Of a stretch of DNA of 64,000 bases, positions 1 to 6,649 are shown piece after piece. Numbering within the stretch: position 1 is the stretch's first letter; each line of letters starts with the position of its first letter. Below the pieces are notes generated by a model that was given only the letters and a program-made list of their open reading frames with translations, was not told the origin of the DNA and made no database searches. The stretch is taken from the IMG/VR virus record IMGVR_UViG_3300030737_000007, positions 27,895-91,894 of that record; one strand, given 5' to 3'. Origin of the DNA: a virus. The position numbers and the translations under genes are program-made.

Positions 1-361
1 TACCCGTGGGGGTAGGACCGACCGTCTTGACCAAGGTATTCACAGCCAGAAGTTCCTGCTGCGCCTTGGAGACGATGTTGCCAACGAGGGTGGCCGCCGG
101 GCCATTACCGTCGATCGTGAATACCGTTTCGAGCGAGATGCCGACGATGTTTACGCCGACGCTCAGAACGTTATAGAAGGCGGGCTCTTTGCCCCACCAG
201 GATTCCAAGACTTTCTCTACCTTGGAGATGTCGCTTTCAAGTGCGGTGATAAAGCTCATTGAGGTGTCCTTGGGTGTAACTGTGGGTGCTGCTACCTGGG
301 GAAGAGGCTGAGATACGGGAGTAACTGAAACGGTAGGTTTGGACCTGGAGAACCAGCCCAT
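1..361 (-). CDS. Hypothetical phage protein, C-terminus outside window
   Basis: An open minus-strand frame begins at ATG 361 (MGWFSRSKPTVSV...) and runs off the window edge without a stop, giving about 120 residues. Its start overlaps the stop of the upstream gene as TAATG, which supports the start. The N-terminus is Pro/Thr/Val-rich. It is followed by a helical stretch (ITALESDISKVEKVLESWW) and a weakly hydrophobic Gly/Val-rich region. I do not recognise a family. Its place in the minus-strand late block suggests a virion or lysis-associated role, which is inference. Confidence 0.6.
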   Translation of the reverse strand, partial: MGWFSRSKPTVSVTPVSQPLPQVAAPTVTPKDTSMSFITALESDISKVEKVLESWWGKEPAFYNVLSVGVNIVGISLETVFTIDGNGPAATLVGNIVSKAQQELLAVNTLVKTVGPTPTG

Positions 362-675
362 TACATTCCTGCCGGTGCGCCGCCAGCAGCCGGGGGAGGA
401 GCGGCAGCTTGCGCGGCGGCTGGATCCGGGGCGGCGGGAGCAGGAGGCTGGTCACCCATCGAATCGCTCATGTGCTGATTAAGGCTTTGCATGTCGGGGA
501 TCACGTGTTCTTCCGGCTCTTGCATCTGGCCGTCTGCGTCCGGCTTGTGGTGGTGGGTTGCTACAAACCCGCCCGAATGCCCGCGGCGTACGTGGATCGA
601 ATGGGGCTTGCCGCCAGACTTTGACTTGTGGCCGCCGCTGAGGGCTGACTTCGCTCGTGAGTGTTCTTTTGCCAT
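361..675 (-). CDS. Small basic His/Gly-rich phage protein with Ala/Pro tail
   Basis: This 104-residue protein has a Lys/Ser/His-rich first half (PHSIHVRRGHSGGFVATHHH) and a low-complexity Pro/Ala/Gly second half. The IHVRR..SGGF..THHH pattern resembles a short protein found among late genes of many tailed phages, but no function is known to me. It is coupled by TAATG to the next gene downstream and sits 4 bp from the tiny gene upstream. Confidence 0.6.
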   Translation of the reverse strand: MAKEHSRAKSALSGGHKSKSGGKPHSIHVRRGHSGGFVATHHHKPDADGQMQEPEEHVIPDMQSLNQHMSDSMGDQPPAPAAPDPAAAQAAAPPPAAGGAPAGM

Positions 676-679
676 AATG

Positions 680-775
680 TTATTTCCTGACCACTAGTTT
701 TTTGGACCCCGAAACCGGGACCTTGACTTTAACTTTTACCTTGACGACGACGCCTTTTTTCTTCTGATCAGGCAT
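680..775 (-). CDS. Tiny Lys/Val-rich protein (31 aa)
   Basis: A 31-codon minus-strand ORF starts at ATG 775, sharing TAATG with the stop of the upstream gene, and ends at TAA 680. The product alternates Val and Lys (VVVKVKVKVKV) and ends in LVVRK, so it would be a highly basic beta-prone peptide. It exactly fills the gap between two well-supported genes, which argues that it is translated. Function unknown. Confidence 0.45.
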   Translation of the reverse strand: MPDQKKKGVVVKVKVKVKVPVSGSKKLVVRK

Positions 776-1110
776 TAGACCGTCCACCAGAGGAACAAGC
801 GCGTTCCCGTCGCAGTAAGTCCAGTAACGGCGAAGTCCCGCCAGGTCAGGTAGTCACCTGAATCCGGGTTGTCTACGTATAGGATGGTGTTCGCCGCGGA
901 CGAACCGGGCACAACCATCGGGGGGAACAGCGTAGAGCTATCAGACGGAGCCGTGATCGTAACGGTGCCCGCGGTCGAAGCCCCACCGGGCCCGACGGCC
1001 AGCGTCAGCTTTTGGACACGGATGCCTTGGAGTCGTTCACCTGACGTAGTACGATACGAAGTAATATCCGTATCAATAATTAGGGGTAAACTGTTGAGAG
1101 AATTGGCCAT
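775..1110 (-). CDS. Putative small virion protein
   Basis: This 111-residue protein (MANSLNSLPLIIDTDITSY...) is rich in Thr, Gly and Ser, with a beta-strand-like pattern and no signal peptide. Composition and position among late genes suggest a head-decoration or tail component; that is inference. Its ATG lies directly after the TAA of the upstream gene. Confidence 0.6.
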   Translation of the reverse strand: MANSLNSLPLIIDTDITSYRTTSGERLQGIRVQKLTLAVGPGGASTAGTVTITAPSDSSTLFPPMVVPGSSAANTILYVDNPDSGDYLTWRDFAVTGLTATGTRLFLWWTV

Positions 1111-1338
1111 TTAGTTCTCCGGAAAGTATTTGCCGAGCACTCCGGACAACCGGTTGGCTACAGCCTTGTAATGAATTTTGATTCTCGGGTCGTCCGTAAT
1201 CCGCTCGACCTCCCTGCAATCCTCTGCGTACTCCTCCAGTTCAAACCGGATAGCTTCGAGGGTCAGGTACTGGCCGATCGCCAGGATAATCAGGAACGCG
1301 AGCCCAACGCCGAACACGGCAACTAGCAGGAATTCCAT
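1111..1338 (-). CDS. Small membrane protein with one N-terminal TM helix
   Basis: The 75-residue product starts with a transmembrane helix (about residues 3-24, LLVAVFGVGLAFLIILAIGQYL), followed by a charged helix with many Glu and Arg. It has a good AGGAG ribosome-binding site. This anchor-plus-helix form is common in phage lysis genes (spanin or holin accessory), and an endolysin gene lies in the same strand block, but there is no family-specific motif. Confidence 0.55.
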   Translation of the reverse strand: MEFLLVAVFGVGLAFLIILAIGQYLTLEAIRFELEEYAEDCREVERITDDPRIKIHYKAVANRLSGVLGKYFPEN

Positions 1339-1349
1339 TGGGACTCCTC

Positions 1350-1367
1350 GGGGGTGTTTCCACCCCC
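1350..1367 (-). other. Perfect GC-rich hairpin before a ribosome-binding site
   Basis: GGGGGTG-TTTC-CACCCCC forms a perfect 7-bp stem with a 4-nt loop, just upstream of the AGGAG site of the 1111-1338 gene on the minus strand. There is no U-tract, so it is not a classical terminator. It may affect mRNA stability or processing between the 1390-2025 gene and the membrane protein gene. Confidence 0.5.
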
Positions 1368-1389
1368 TAAGGTTCTGATTCTAAATGGA

Positions 1390-2025
1390 TTAGAGCCGGT
1401 TAATGACGAATTCCGTGACCACGATCGAGGTCGTAGCAGCGGAAGCGATCGTGAACGAGGGGATGAAGTTCAGATCCGTCAGCCCAACCGCCGTAGCGTT
1501 CGCCGTGGTGCCCGCTGCCACCGAGGCTCCGTTGAGGTAGGCCGTGGAGGTCGTGTAGGCGAGGATCTTCGTAACCGAATCCCAAACGAACTGCGCCTTC
1601 AGCCAGTAGTTGATCGATTGCGAGGCCGTCAGACCAGCGGTACCGGTACCCGTAACAAGCAGGGTGCAGCCAGTGCCGAGCGTGCCGAGAGTATAGCCAC
1701 CCGCTGTGCCCGCGCCAGAGCCCGCCGAAAACGAGGAGTTCTTAGCGTTATACAGGCTAACCTGGAAATTGGTGGTGGCCGTCGAGGTTACCTTGAGGGC
1801 GAGCGAGACTTCGAACGGGTGTCCGTCGAACACGCTGCCCGCGATGTCGGCGGGAATGCCAACGAAAAGACCCGTGGGCAAAGAGCTGGTGGACAACGGG
1901 AACTCGGGGGAAGGGAGCCCCGGATAAACTCCGGAAGCGGAAGGAGCGAGGAGCGGGGTATTGGAAGTGACCGCAACCGTCTGCGGGAAATTCTGGATAC
2001 CGAACGAGGAGTCTTGACGTGCCAT
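1390..2025 (-). CDS. Putative virion structural protein
   Basis: The ATG at 2025 (MARQDSSFGIQNFP) with AGGAAAC upstream is preferred over a longer ATG-less extension. The 211-residue product is Ala/Thr/Ser/Gly-rich with a beta-sandwich-like pattern and no signal peptide. The C-terminal half repeats short Thr/Ala stretches. It resembles head-fibre or decoration proteins in composition only. Virion role is inferred from the late-gene setting. Confidence 0.6.
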   Translation of the reverse strand: MARQDSSFGIQNFPQTVAVTSNTPLLAPSASGVYPGLPSPEFPLSTSSLPTGLFVGIPADIAGSVFDGHPFEVSLALKVTSTATTNFQVSLYNAKNSSFSAGSGAGTAGGYTLGTLGTGCTLLVTGTGTAGLTASQSINYWLKAQFVWDSVTKILAYTTSTAYLNGASVAAGTTANATAVGLTDLNFIPSFTIASAATTSIVVTEFVINRL

Positions 2026-2093
2026 GATTTGTTGTTTCCTTTGAGGGGTGAGTTGTGTTGCGTCAGGGGCGTAAACCGACCCCACAAATACTG

Positions 2094-2438
2094 CTACCAC
2101 AGACCGTTGAACGCGCCTTTAGCAGCTAAATCTTTCATCCGGTTCTGAAAAAGACGACCGTGTTCCCGACCTGTCTTGACCTTATCCCATTGTTCGACGT
2201 GGACAAGTTCGTGGATTACAGTCATGATCGTGACGGACCGGTATCGACGAAGAGCCCAGTCTAGTTCTATCAGGAACTTGCGTTTTCCTTTTGGGACAGT
2301 TCCCAGAACCGATCGGGTCCGCGCCATTATGTGCGAACTCGGAAATCCTTTTCGAACCCACTTGATCTTCACGTTCTTAAGCCTGCCGCGGAAATACCGA
2401 CTGTTGGCTAGGTGATAAATCTGTTCGAGCTGCGTCAC
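2094..2438 (-). CDS. SprT-like zinc metallopeptidase, copy 2
   Basis: The likely start is GTG 2438, overlapping the TGA of the upstream paralogue as GTGA, giving 114 residues. The HExxH zinc-protease motif is HELVH, followed by VEQWD and a downstream G..H..F (GREHGRLFQNRM) that matches the SprT-like pattern of a third zinc ligand. SprT-like proteins are metallopeptidases or DNA-protein-crosslink proteases; the phage role is unknown. It is a tandem, diverged copy of the next gene. Confidence 0.75.
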   Translation of the reverse strand: MTQLEQIYHLANSRYFRGRLKNVKIKWVRKGFPSSHIMARTRSVLGTVPKGKRKFLIELDWALRRYRSVTIMTVIHELVHVEQWDKVKTGREHGRLFQNRMKDLAAKGAFNGLW

Positions 2439-2767
2439 CAAAGATCCTTGAGCGCCCCCAGGTTGGCGAGCCGTTTCATTTCGTCCTGGAATATCTTTCC
2501 ATGCCCACACCGTACCCGGGCCGGAGCGTTCCGGAGTTTACAGTGCGCCATCTCGTGAACCAAAAGCAAGAGAGAGTAGTTGTCCAGTTTCAGACGTTTG
2601 ATCAGAGGGTGAATATGGATTCGGTAGGTTCCGTCTTCGTACGAGATAAACTCCGCGGCGTGCCCAGACGAAACATCAGCGTACCCTACGAATATATCGG
2701 GCAACGAGTTTCCGAAGTACTTTCGGTTGAAAACCCTGTATTGCTGCTTAAGCTCCCGGTTGGTCAC
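2435..2767 (-). CDS. SprT-like zinc metallopeptidase, copy 1
   Basis: This 110-residue protein starts at GTG 2767. It opens YRVFNRKYFGNSLP, the usual SprT-like N-terminus, and carries the zinc motif HEMAH. A downstream GHGKIFQDEMKRLANLGALKDLW closely parallels the end of copy 2 (RLFQNRMKDLAAKGAFNGLW), so the two are paralogues. Its 5' end overlaps the endolysin gene by 20 nt and its stop is coupled to copy 2. Confidence 0.78.
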   Translation of the reverse strand: MTNRELKQQYRVFNRKYFGNSLPDIFVGYADVSSGHAAEFISYEDGTYRIHIHPLIKRLKLDNYSLLLLVHEMAHCKLRNAPARVRCGHGKIFQDEMKRLANLGALKDLW

Positions 2768-3215
2768 TGTTCCAAAGCCCCACCTCGAATTGTCTTCGTC
2801 TAGTAAGGCCGTCCAGAACTACCAACTCCCCGTTGACCCGGGCTTTATTGTACTCCAGGATCTTGAGGGGAACTTCTACATACCCGCCTTGGTTGAGTCC
2901 AGTTTCGGAAATAACGTGCTGGAGGGTACCGGCACCCAGGTTGAAGGTAAAGCTGGAGAGTGCGTCGAACTTATTCTGCGTCAGCGGCACTCGGACAAAC
3001 TCGTTGATGTACCGCTCGGATACGTGGACAAGGTCTGCTGCGAAGAGCGAGAGAGCCTGCTGGATCGTAATCGGCTTTTCCGTACCGTTTAGCGGACCGA
3101 GGTGAAGGAGATGACCCACCCCCACCGTTGCGTTTCCGGAAGCGTCGTTGTATGGAACCAGTTTGCAGCTCTCGAAGGAGAAGATACGGGCCGCGGTCTG
3201 GGAGGAGGTTGTCAT
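2748..3215 (-). CDS. Endolysin, GH24 lysozyme-like
   Basis: This 155-residue protein has the phage-lysozyme N-terminal signature FESCKLVPYNDASGNATVGVGH: a catalytic Glu, then Asp and Thr at the usual spacing of the E-D/C-T triad. A later segment, LTQNKFDALSSFTFNLGAG, matches the second conserved block (Q..ALvSF.fN.G). Length is normal for the family. It would cleave peptidoglycan at lysis. No signal peptide is visible, so a holin would be needed. Confidence 0.88.
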   Translation of the reverse strand: MTTSSQTAARIFSFESCKLVPYNDASGNATVGVGHLLHLGPLNGTEKPITIQQALSLFAADLVHVSERYINEFVRVPLTQNKFDALSSFTFNLGAGTLQHVISETGLNQGGYVEVPLKILEYNKARVNGELVVLDGLTRRRQFEVGLWNSDQPGA

Positions 3216-3271
3216 GGGTGGTACGACTGGGGTCCGTTTACAATTTGGAAACCGGAAATAAAATGACTTTG

Positions 3272-3289
3272 GTAATTTAAATAAATTAC
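3272..3289. promoter_or_regulatory. AT-rich palindrome upstream of endolysin gene
   Basis: GTAATTTA-AA-TAAATTAC has perfect 8-bp arms with a 2-nt centre, 57 bp upstream of the endolysin start. It is a candidate operator or an easily melted promoter element. Confidence 0.5.
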
Positions 3290-3590
3290 TTTAGTATTTA
3301 TGAAAGGAAAAGACCCTCGGGGTGACCAGGTCACGTAGCGGTACCGGCGGCGGCCAAGGGGGTAAGGCCCGCCCCAGCCGAAACTGATTTTAGGGTCCCC
3401 TACTCTAGCCAGCCAGCGACTCGATCTAACTCACTCAGTCTAAACGAGTTAGCACGCTGTAACATGACTGGCTTTCGACTCTGATACACTGTTGCGAGTC
3501 GGGCATCTAGTGTATTCAGCGACTCACCAAAGGGAAATTGACACAATCGCGTCACAATACCGCGTCAAGTGATTGATTCTAAAGGCTGTT

Positions 3591-3610
3591 GACTAATCGT
3601 AGGATTAGTC
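3591..3610. other. Perfect 8-bp hairpin
   Basis: GACTAATC-GTAG-GATTAGTC. No U-tract follows on either strand, so termination is unlikely. A motif A variant begins 14 bp downstream at 3624. Confidence 0.5.
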
Positions 3611-3623
3611 TCGATGTCGTGTT

Positions 3624-3638
3624 GTCCATTATTCGGAT
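3624..3638 (-). repeat. Motif A variant, intergenic
   Basis: GTCCATTATTCGGAT, the diverged end of the motif A family, in the non-coding region after the 3591-3610 hairpin. Confidence 0.5.
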
Positions 3639-3701
3639 ATTTTCGCGGTAAAAACACACTGAAAAGTTCCACGTAACCTATTCGTCGGGCGTGTTCAGCA
3701 A

Positions 3702-3914
3702 TTAGGCGTGTTCGCGGTACGTGAACGGCTGGAGCAGCGTGTCGCCAGTGTAGAACGGAGAGAACGGGAACATCTCCGCTAGTTTATGCCTTGCTTCGCT
3801 TACACACGAGTCGCATACTTCTATTGTCTTTCCCCGTTCGATCTCTACCAGCTTATAGGCTATGTCATGCTTAGGGCATTGGGCGAGCATTGTATCCTTT
3901 GGGCGCGAGTCCAT
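3702..3914 (-). CDS. Small Cys/His protein, possible zinc-binding
   Basis: This 70-residue minus-strand ORF starts at an ATG that lies inside a motif A copy. It contains CPKH and CDSC, which could form a small zinc site. No family is recognised. Confidence 0.5.
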   Translation of the reverse strand: MDSRPKDTMLAQCPKHDIAYKLVEIERGKTIEVCDSCVSEARHKLAEMFPFSPFYTGDTLLQPFTYREHA

Positions 3915-3923
3915 TATCCGGAC
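3909..3923 (-). repeat. Motif A copy on a start codon
   Basis: GTCCGGATAATGGAC when read on the minus strand. Its ATG is the start codon of the 3702-3914 gene. Confidence 0.75.
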
Positions 3924-4082
3924 AAGGTTTCAGTAATCAGGTCGGTTTCAGCATTCGGTGAACCAAGGCAGACGGGTGAAACTAACTCCCATCGCTCAAC
4001 TTGAATGCTCTATCTCTACCCTTGGACTGTCTTACACTCTCTACAGTCTTATTACATCCGTTGCGGGCAAGCTGTTTCGTAC

Positions 4083-4286
4083 TTAGCAGGCTGGTCCGTA
4101 TTCTCGGAACGTTGGGCGCGCCTCAATCTTTAGTCGAAACGCCAGCGATTCACTAGGCATGTACTCTGTGACGTTGTTCGCTTGCATCCAGCGCGCGAGC
4201 TCATCTAGGCTGTTGCAGTCTTGTGCGCGTTCAGGCAGTTTGCGCGCGTCTAGCACGATAACCCTATGTCCAGACCGTCGCCGCAT
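4083..4286 (-). CDS. Hypothetical small protein
   Basis: The ORF has up to 67 residues. A GTG near 4257, overlapping the stop of the upstream small gene, is an equally good start and would give the product a LDARKLPERAQDCNSLDEL beginning. The body is mixed alpha/beta with no known motif. Confidence 0.4.
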   Translation of the reverse strand: MRRRSGHRVIVLDARKLPERAQDCNSLDELARWMQANNVTEYMPSESLAFRLKIEARPTFREYGPAC

Positions 4287-4405
4287 CTGTCCAGCCTATA
4301 GCGAATCTCTTTGATCCATTCCGCATACCATTGCTCTATCGCGCGGTCAAGTTTGCATCTCTTGAGCGTTGCGCCGTGCCGGTATTTGTCCCTGTTGCGC
4401 GCCAT
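4250..4405 (-). CDS. Hypothetical small basic protein (51 aa)
   Basis: A minus-strand ORF, MARNRDKYRHGATLKRCKLD..., runs from ATG 4405 to TAG 4250. A motif A copy lies 5 bp upstream of its start. It overlaps the following small gene. It is Arg/Lys/Tyr-rich and helical, with WYAEWIKEIRYRLDRC. Coding status rests on position and start context only. Confidence 0.4.
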   Translation of the reverse strand: MARNRDKYRHGATLKRCKLDRAIEQWYAEWIKEIRYRLDRCGDGLDIGLSC

Positions 4406-4409
4406 AGTT

Positions 4410-4424
4410 GTCCGGATAATGGAA
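4410..4424 (+). repeat. Motif A copy, intergenic
   Basis: GTCCGGATAATGGAA, 5 bp upstream of the minus-strand gene at 4250-4405 and in the opposite orientation to it. Confidence 0.75.
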
Positions 4425-4451
4425 AATCGTGCTACGTGTCGCTTGTTTACC

Positions 4452-4643
4452 CTATGCCCTTGTACCTAACACGCTGTTTGGGAGTGTTGCGCGCGGTTTA
4501 CGCTTCGCCCTGGGGCGCGGCTTTATCTTGCGTATCTGCGTGAGTTGCGCGCTCGCCGTTAGCTTTTGATCCATGCTCGCATTGGGGTCCTCACAGATGC
4601 GGATCAAGACTTGCTCTAATCTTTGGGCGATAGTCTTTGGCAT
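4452..4643 (-). CDS. Hypothetical small basic protein
   Basis: This 63-residue ORF begins MPKTIAQRLEQVLIRIC and ends in a Lys/Arg/Pro-rich tail (KPRPRAKRKPRA), suggesting nucleic-acid contact. An exact motif A copy lies 30 bp upstream of the ATG. No family is recognised. Confidence 0.45.
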   Translation of the reverse strand: MPKTIAQRLEQVLIRICEDPNASMDQKLTASAQLTQIRKIKPRPRAKRKPRATLPNSVLGTRA

Positions 4644-4672
4644 GGGTTAGCGGTTGGGCTTGGCGTGCGGTT

Positions 4673-4687
4673 TTCCATTATCTGGAA
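4673..4687 (-). repeat. Motif A exact copy, upstream of a gene
   Basis: Exact TTCCAGATAATGGAA on the minus strand, 30 bp before the start of the 4452-4643 gene. Confidence 0.9.
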
Positions 4688-4690
4688 AGT

Positions 4691-4748
4691 GGTTCTAAGC
4701 GGTTCCCTAAGTCAAGTATATAATCATTACTATACTTGCTTTAGAACC
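4691..4748. promoter_or_regulatory. Nested inverted repeat with TATAAT
   Basis: The inner arms are CAAGTATA (4713-4720) and TATACTTG (4731-4738), perfect over 8 bp with a 10-nt centre. The outer arms are GGTTCTAAGC and GCTTTAGAACC, with a one-base bulge. A plus-strand TATAAT falls on the inner left arm. It looks like an operator-promoter, possibly driving the structured RNA just downstream. Confidence 0.55.
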
Positions 4749-4763
4749 ATCAACATAAGGTTT

Positions 4764-4844
4764 GGGGCAGAGTGTTTCCCAGTGGTTAGGGCGCTAGCGC
4801 TTTGAGCGTTGAAAGCCATAGAGGATAGGCGCGCATTCTGCCCC
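4764..4844 (+). ncRNA. Candidate structured RNA, partly tRNA-like
   Basis: GGGGCAGAGTG at 4764-4774 pairs with CATTCTGCCCC at 4834-4844: an 11-bp terminal stem with one G-U pair. Inside lie CCC-AGTGGTTA-GGG, identical in form to a tRNA D-arm, then a possible anticodon arm with loop CTTTGAG (anticodon TTG). There is no T-arm (no GTTCGA-type loop), so an ordinary tRNA is ruled out. A degenerate tRNA, tRNA-like element or regulatory RNA is possible. Only seen by eye. Confidence 0.3.
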
Positions 4845-4932
4845 GTCCGTAAACCGTAAAAAGGTCTACATAGTTATTAGACGTTCAAATGAGACGAAAA
4901 TCACAACCCATCCGAAAAATAATTGAAAATAA

Positions 4933-5346
4933 TTACTTTTGGGCTTGACGTTTGGCCTGATACTCGTCTAACATGTACCGCCTATCCGCTGGCATTTCCC
5001 ACCTGTTGAGGACGATAAACCCGAACTTGCCCATTCGATTGAGCGGCGGCTTATGCGTATGAATGAGATACGCCTCTGTCCACATCCTGGTTAGATCGTT
5101 CGGGATCTCGATACACGACACATGCGTCACTCCGTTGTCTATAAATTCCTGCATTCGGTTGTGGTACAGCAGCCTGTGTCGCGGCTGGACCGATGTTCCA
5201 ACATATAGCAGCCGGTTTGCCGCCCAAACTGTGTATACAGCGGGCCGTTTCGGAGCGGTACGGGCCGCCGCAAACCATTCATTCTCTTTGGGCGTGCCTG
5301 TCTTATATGGATAATTGGGTGGGAGCTGAAAATCGTCTGAATACAT
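4933..5346 (-). CDS. GIY-YIG family nuclease
   Basis: The 137-residue protein contains the pattern AVYTVW..NRLLYVGTS, corresponding to the GIY...YIG strands, then an Arg/His helix (QPRHRLLYHNRM) and a Glu-containing helix (TEAYLIHTHKPPLNR) matching the metal-binding Glu. This is typical of GIY-YIG homing or repair endonucleases. A TATAAT (complement of 5353-5358) ends 6 nt before the ATG, so the transcript may be leaderless, although GGGAG could serve as an RBS. Confidence 0.72.
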   Translation of the reverse strand: MYSDDFQLPPNYPYKTGTPKENEWFAAARTAPKRPAVYTVWAANRLLYVGTSVQPRHRLLYHNRMQEFIDNGVTHVSCIEIPNDLTRMWTEAYLIHTHKPPLNRMGKFGFIVLNRWEMPADRRYMLDEYQAKRQAQK

Positions 5347-5352
5347 GCTCCC

Positions 5353-5358
5353 ATTATA
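5353..5358 (-). promoter_or_regulatory. -10 box for GIY-YIG gene
   Basis: Perfect TATAAT on the minus strand, 6 nt before the ATG at 5346. The best -35 at 17 bp is weak (TTTCTG). Confidence 0.5.
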
Positions 5359-5386
5359 TCACATGCAATTTATTTCAGAAAAACAC

Positions 5387-5415
5387 TTGACAATTTATTC
5401 GGTGGGGAATAATGT
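5387..5415 (+). promoter_or_regulatory. Sigma-70-type promoter of the rightward early operon
   Basis: TTGACA (5387-5392), 17-bp spacer, TAATGT (5410-5415). It is divergent from the GIY-YIG promoter and the first promoter of the long plus-strand block. Confidence 0.65.
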
Positions 5416-5452
5416 GAGTTTGTTGGTTCAAAGCAAACGGAGGAAACACCCC

Positions 5453-5617
5453 ATGAAAGACGCACAACAGGCTTTCGAGGAAGCGATCGCAGCCGGTAGA
5501 CTGTCACTCAACCCAGCCGCCACCAACTATGTCGGGCATTACATGTACATGGGCCCGAACGCAGCCGGAACACTCGACACGTTCAAACATCGTCTTACCC
5601 GGCAGTACATCGCCTAA
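5453..5617 (+). CDS. Hypothetical small protein
   Basis: This 54-residue product starts at ATG 5453 with GGAGGAAAC upstream. It begins MKDAQQAFEEAIAAGRLS and has a Tyr/Met-rich centre. It is the first gene after the rightward promoter. The form resembles short host-takeover proteins encoded first in phage early operons, but no motif supports that. Confidence 0.6.
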   Translation: MKDAQQAFEEAIAAGRLSLNPAATNYVGHYMYMGPNAAGTLDTFKHRLTRQYIA

Positions 5618-5649
5618 CCGAAACGTCTTTACAACCTGGGAGGTAGAAA

Positions 5650-5823
5650 GTGCAAACCCTAAAGAAACTAACACTTACACACGTATTGCTCGCCGTCATT
5701 GCTGTGATGCTCGGCCTAACCTATCACCGGCTGTTTCTCATGGATCAAGACATAGAGAACAACGTAGAGTTTTCACAACAGATTGCAACAGCGTTCGGCG
5801 CGCTTCCGAGCTCGGCGCGCTAG
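5650..5823 (+). CDS. Small single-TM protein
   Basis: This GTG-started, 57-residue ORF has one clear TM helix (HVLLAVIAVMLGLTYH) and a polar C-terminal helix. Its TAG at 5821-5823 abuts a motif B copy. Function unknown. Confidence 0.5.
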   Translation: MQTLKKLTLTHVLLAVIAVMLGLTYHRLFLMDQDIENNVEFSQQIATAFGALPSSAR

Positions 5824-5838
5824 TTCTCAGTTTGAGAA
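5824..5838. repeat. Motif B copy
   Basis: TTCTCAGTTTGAGAA. It abuts the motif A copy at 5839 with no gap, in an intergenic segment. Confidence 0.75.
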
Positions 5839-5853
5839 TTCCAGATAATGGAC
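5839..5853 (+). repeat. Motif A copy, adjacent to motif B
   Basis: TTCCAGATAATGGAC, 40 bp upstream of the preferred start of the next gene. Its ATG is an in-frame alternative start. Confidence 0.85.
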
Positions 5854-5892
5854 ATAACCGCGCGGCGCGTATCGTCGCAGAATGAGGAACTT

Positions 5893-6075
5893 ATGGAAGA
5901 TCCAAGGGACGAAATTTACCGCGAAATGGCTCGGGAAGAGTACGGCTCCGACGAATGCGAGATAGATGATAACGCAGTGGTCAGCTACGGCGAGGATGGG
6001 GCGTTCGTCGCGGCTTGGGTTTGGGTTCGCTACCCCGAGAAAAGCGAAACAGAGGACGAAGACGAAGCCGCCTGA
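5893..6075 (+). CDS. Hypothetical acidic protein
   Basis: The preferred ATG 5893 has GAGG six bases upstream; the in-frame ATG 5848 inside motif A would add 15 residues. The product is very acidic with Trp/Val in the middle (FVAAWVWVRYPEK) and an E/D-rich tail. Highly acidic small phage proteins are sometimes DNA mimics; there is no specific evidence here. Confidence 0.55.
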   Translation: MEDPRDEIYREMAREEYGSDECEIDDNAVVSYGEDGAFVAAWVWVRYPEKSETEDEDEAA

Positions 6076-6129
6076 TGAGCCGGTGAGATCCCGGCGAAAC
6101 GCTCGAACCTGGGCGTAGCGGTACGCAAC

Positions 6130-6158
6130 TTGACAACCTAACCCCTAGCCTGTAGTAT
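6130..6158 (+). promoter_or_regulatory. Sigma-70-type promoter
   Basis: TTGACA (6130-6135), 17-bp spacer, TAGTAT (6153-6158), 25 bp upstream of the 6184 gene. Confidence 0.65.
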
Positions 6159-6183
6159 GGTCTAAATCTGAAAGTGAGGCGCG

Positions 6184-6282
6184 ATGCCTAAGCTAACCCC
6201 AACTGAGCGCGGATACATGAAGACGGAGTTTATCGAGTTCGTTTGTCTTATGGCGCTCTTGATATTCATTCTTTGGATCTGA
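6184..6282 (+). CDS. Tiny membrane peptide (32 aa)
   Basis: ATG 6184 follows GAGGCGCG. The peptide has a polar N-terminus and one C-terminal TM helix (FVCLMALLIFILWI). It has its own good promoter and RBS, which supports expression. Function unknown. Confidence 0.5.
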   Translation: MPKLTPTERGYMKTEFIEFVCLMALLIFILWI

Positions 6283-6283
6283 A

Positions 6284-6391
6284 CCGAGACCCGGCGGTAT
6301 CCGGGTTAGCTCCCCTACAACCTGGCCGCCAAGTGGCGGGGAGCGGGCAACGGGTTTATCCCGGCTAATAGGTTGAGAAAGAGAGGGTTAC
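6284..6391 (+). other. Multi-hairpin leader
   Basis: Between two genes lie several GC-rich complementary segments: ACCCGG/CCGGGT, GCTCCCC/GGGGAGC enclosing CCGCC-AAGT-GGCGG, and CGGG...CCCG. It could be a structured leader of the 6392 gene or a processing site. I cannot match it to a known riboswitch. Confidence 0.35.
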
Positions 6392-6649
6392 ATGAGAAAA
6401 TATCCTGAACACGAAAAACAAGCGAAGGTGCTCGACCAGAGTCAAACAATTGGCTCGTTCCTAGATAACGGCGGTCTGGGTGATGGTGTAGTTTTAGCCA
6501 AATGGGACGAACGTCCGGGGAGGGATAATCTGTACCCCATCCACATGGATATCAACAAAATACTCGCCGCTTATTTTGAGATCGACCTCAACAAGATCGA
6601 AAAGGAAAAGCAGCAGATGCTGAAAGATCTCCGAACGGCTGCCGCATGA
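6392..6649 (+). CDS. Hypothetical protein
   Basis: This 85-residue protein with GAGAGGG upstream has a C-terminal charged helix (EIDLNKIEKEKQQMLKDL) likely to form a coiled coil. Its TGA overlaps the next ATG. No family recognised. Confidence 0.6.
   Translation: MRKYPEHEKQAKVLDQSQTIGSFLDNGGLGDGVVLAKWDERPGRDNLYPIHMDINKILAAYFEIDLNKIEKEKQQMLKDLRTAAA

Larger units (their letters stand above)
3216..3701. other. Non-coding, structure-rich 486-bp region
   Basis: I see no credible gene here. It holds an AT-rich inverted repeat, a hairpin, one motif A copy and several short repeats of GACTC/GAGTC and CGCGTCA. The AT-rich part next to the endolysin start (3240-3310) is the likely promoter area for the minus-strand genes below 3215. 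No tRNA fold was found. Confidence 0.6.

Noticed and set aside
1354-2148. 264-codon plus-strand ORF
   Set aside because: Antisense to the 1390-2025 late gene, very Arg-rich, typical of a shadow in high-GC DNA.
4764-4844. Functional tRNA-Gln(TTG)
   Set aside because: D-arm and anticodon-like loop are present, but no T-arm, and the closing stem is 11 bp; kept only as a structured-RNA candidate.
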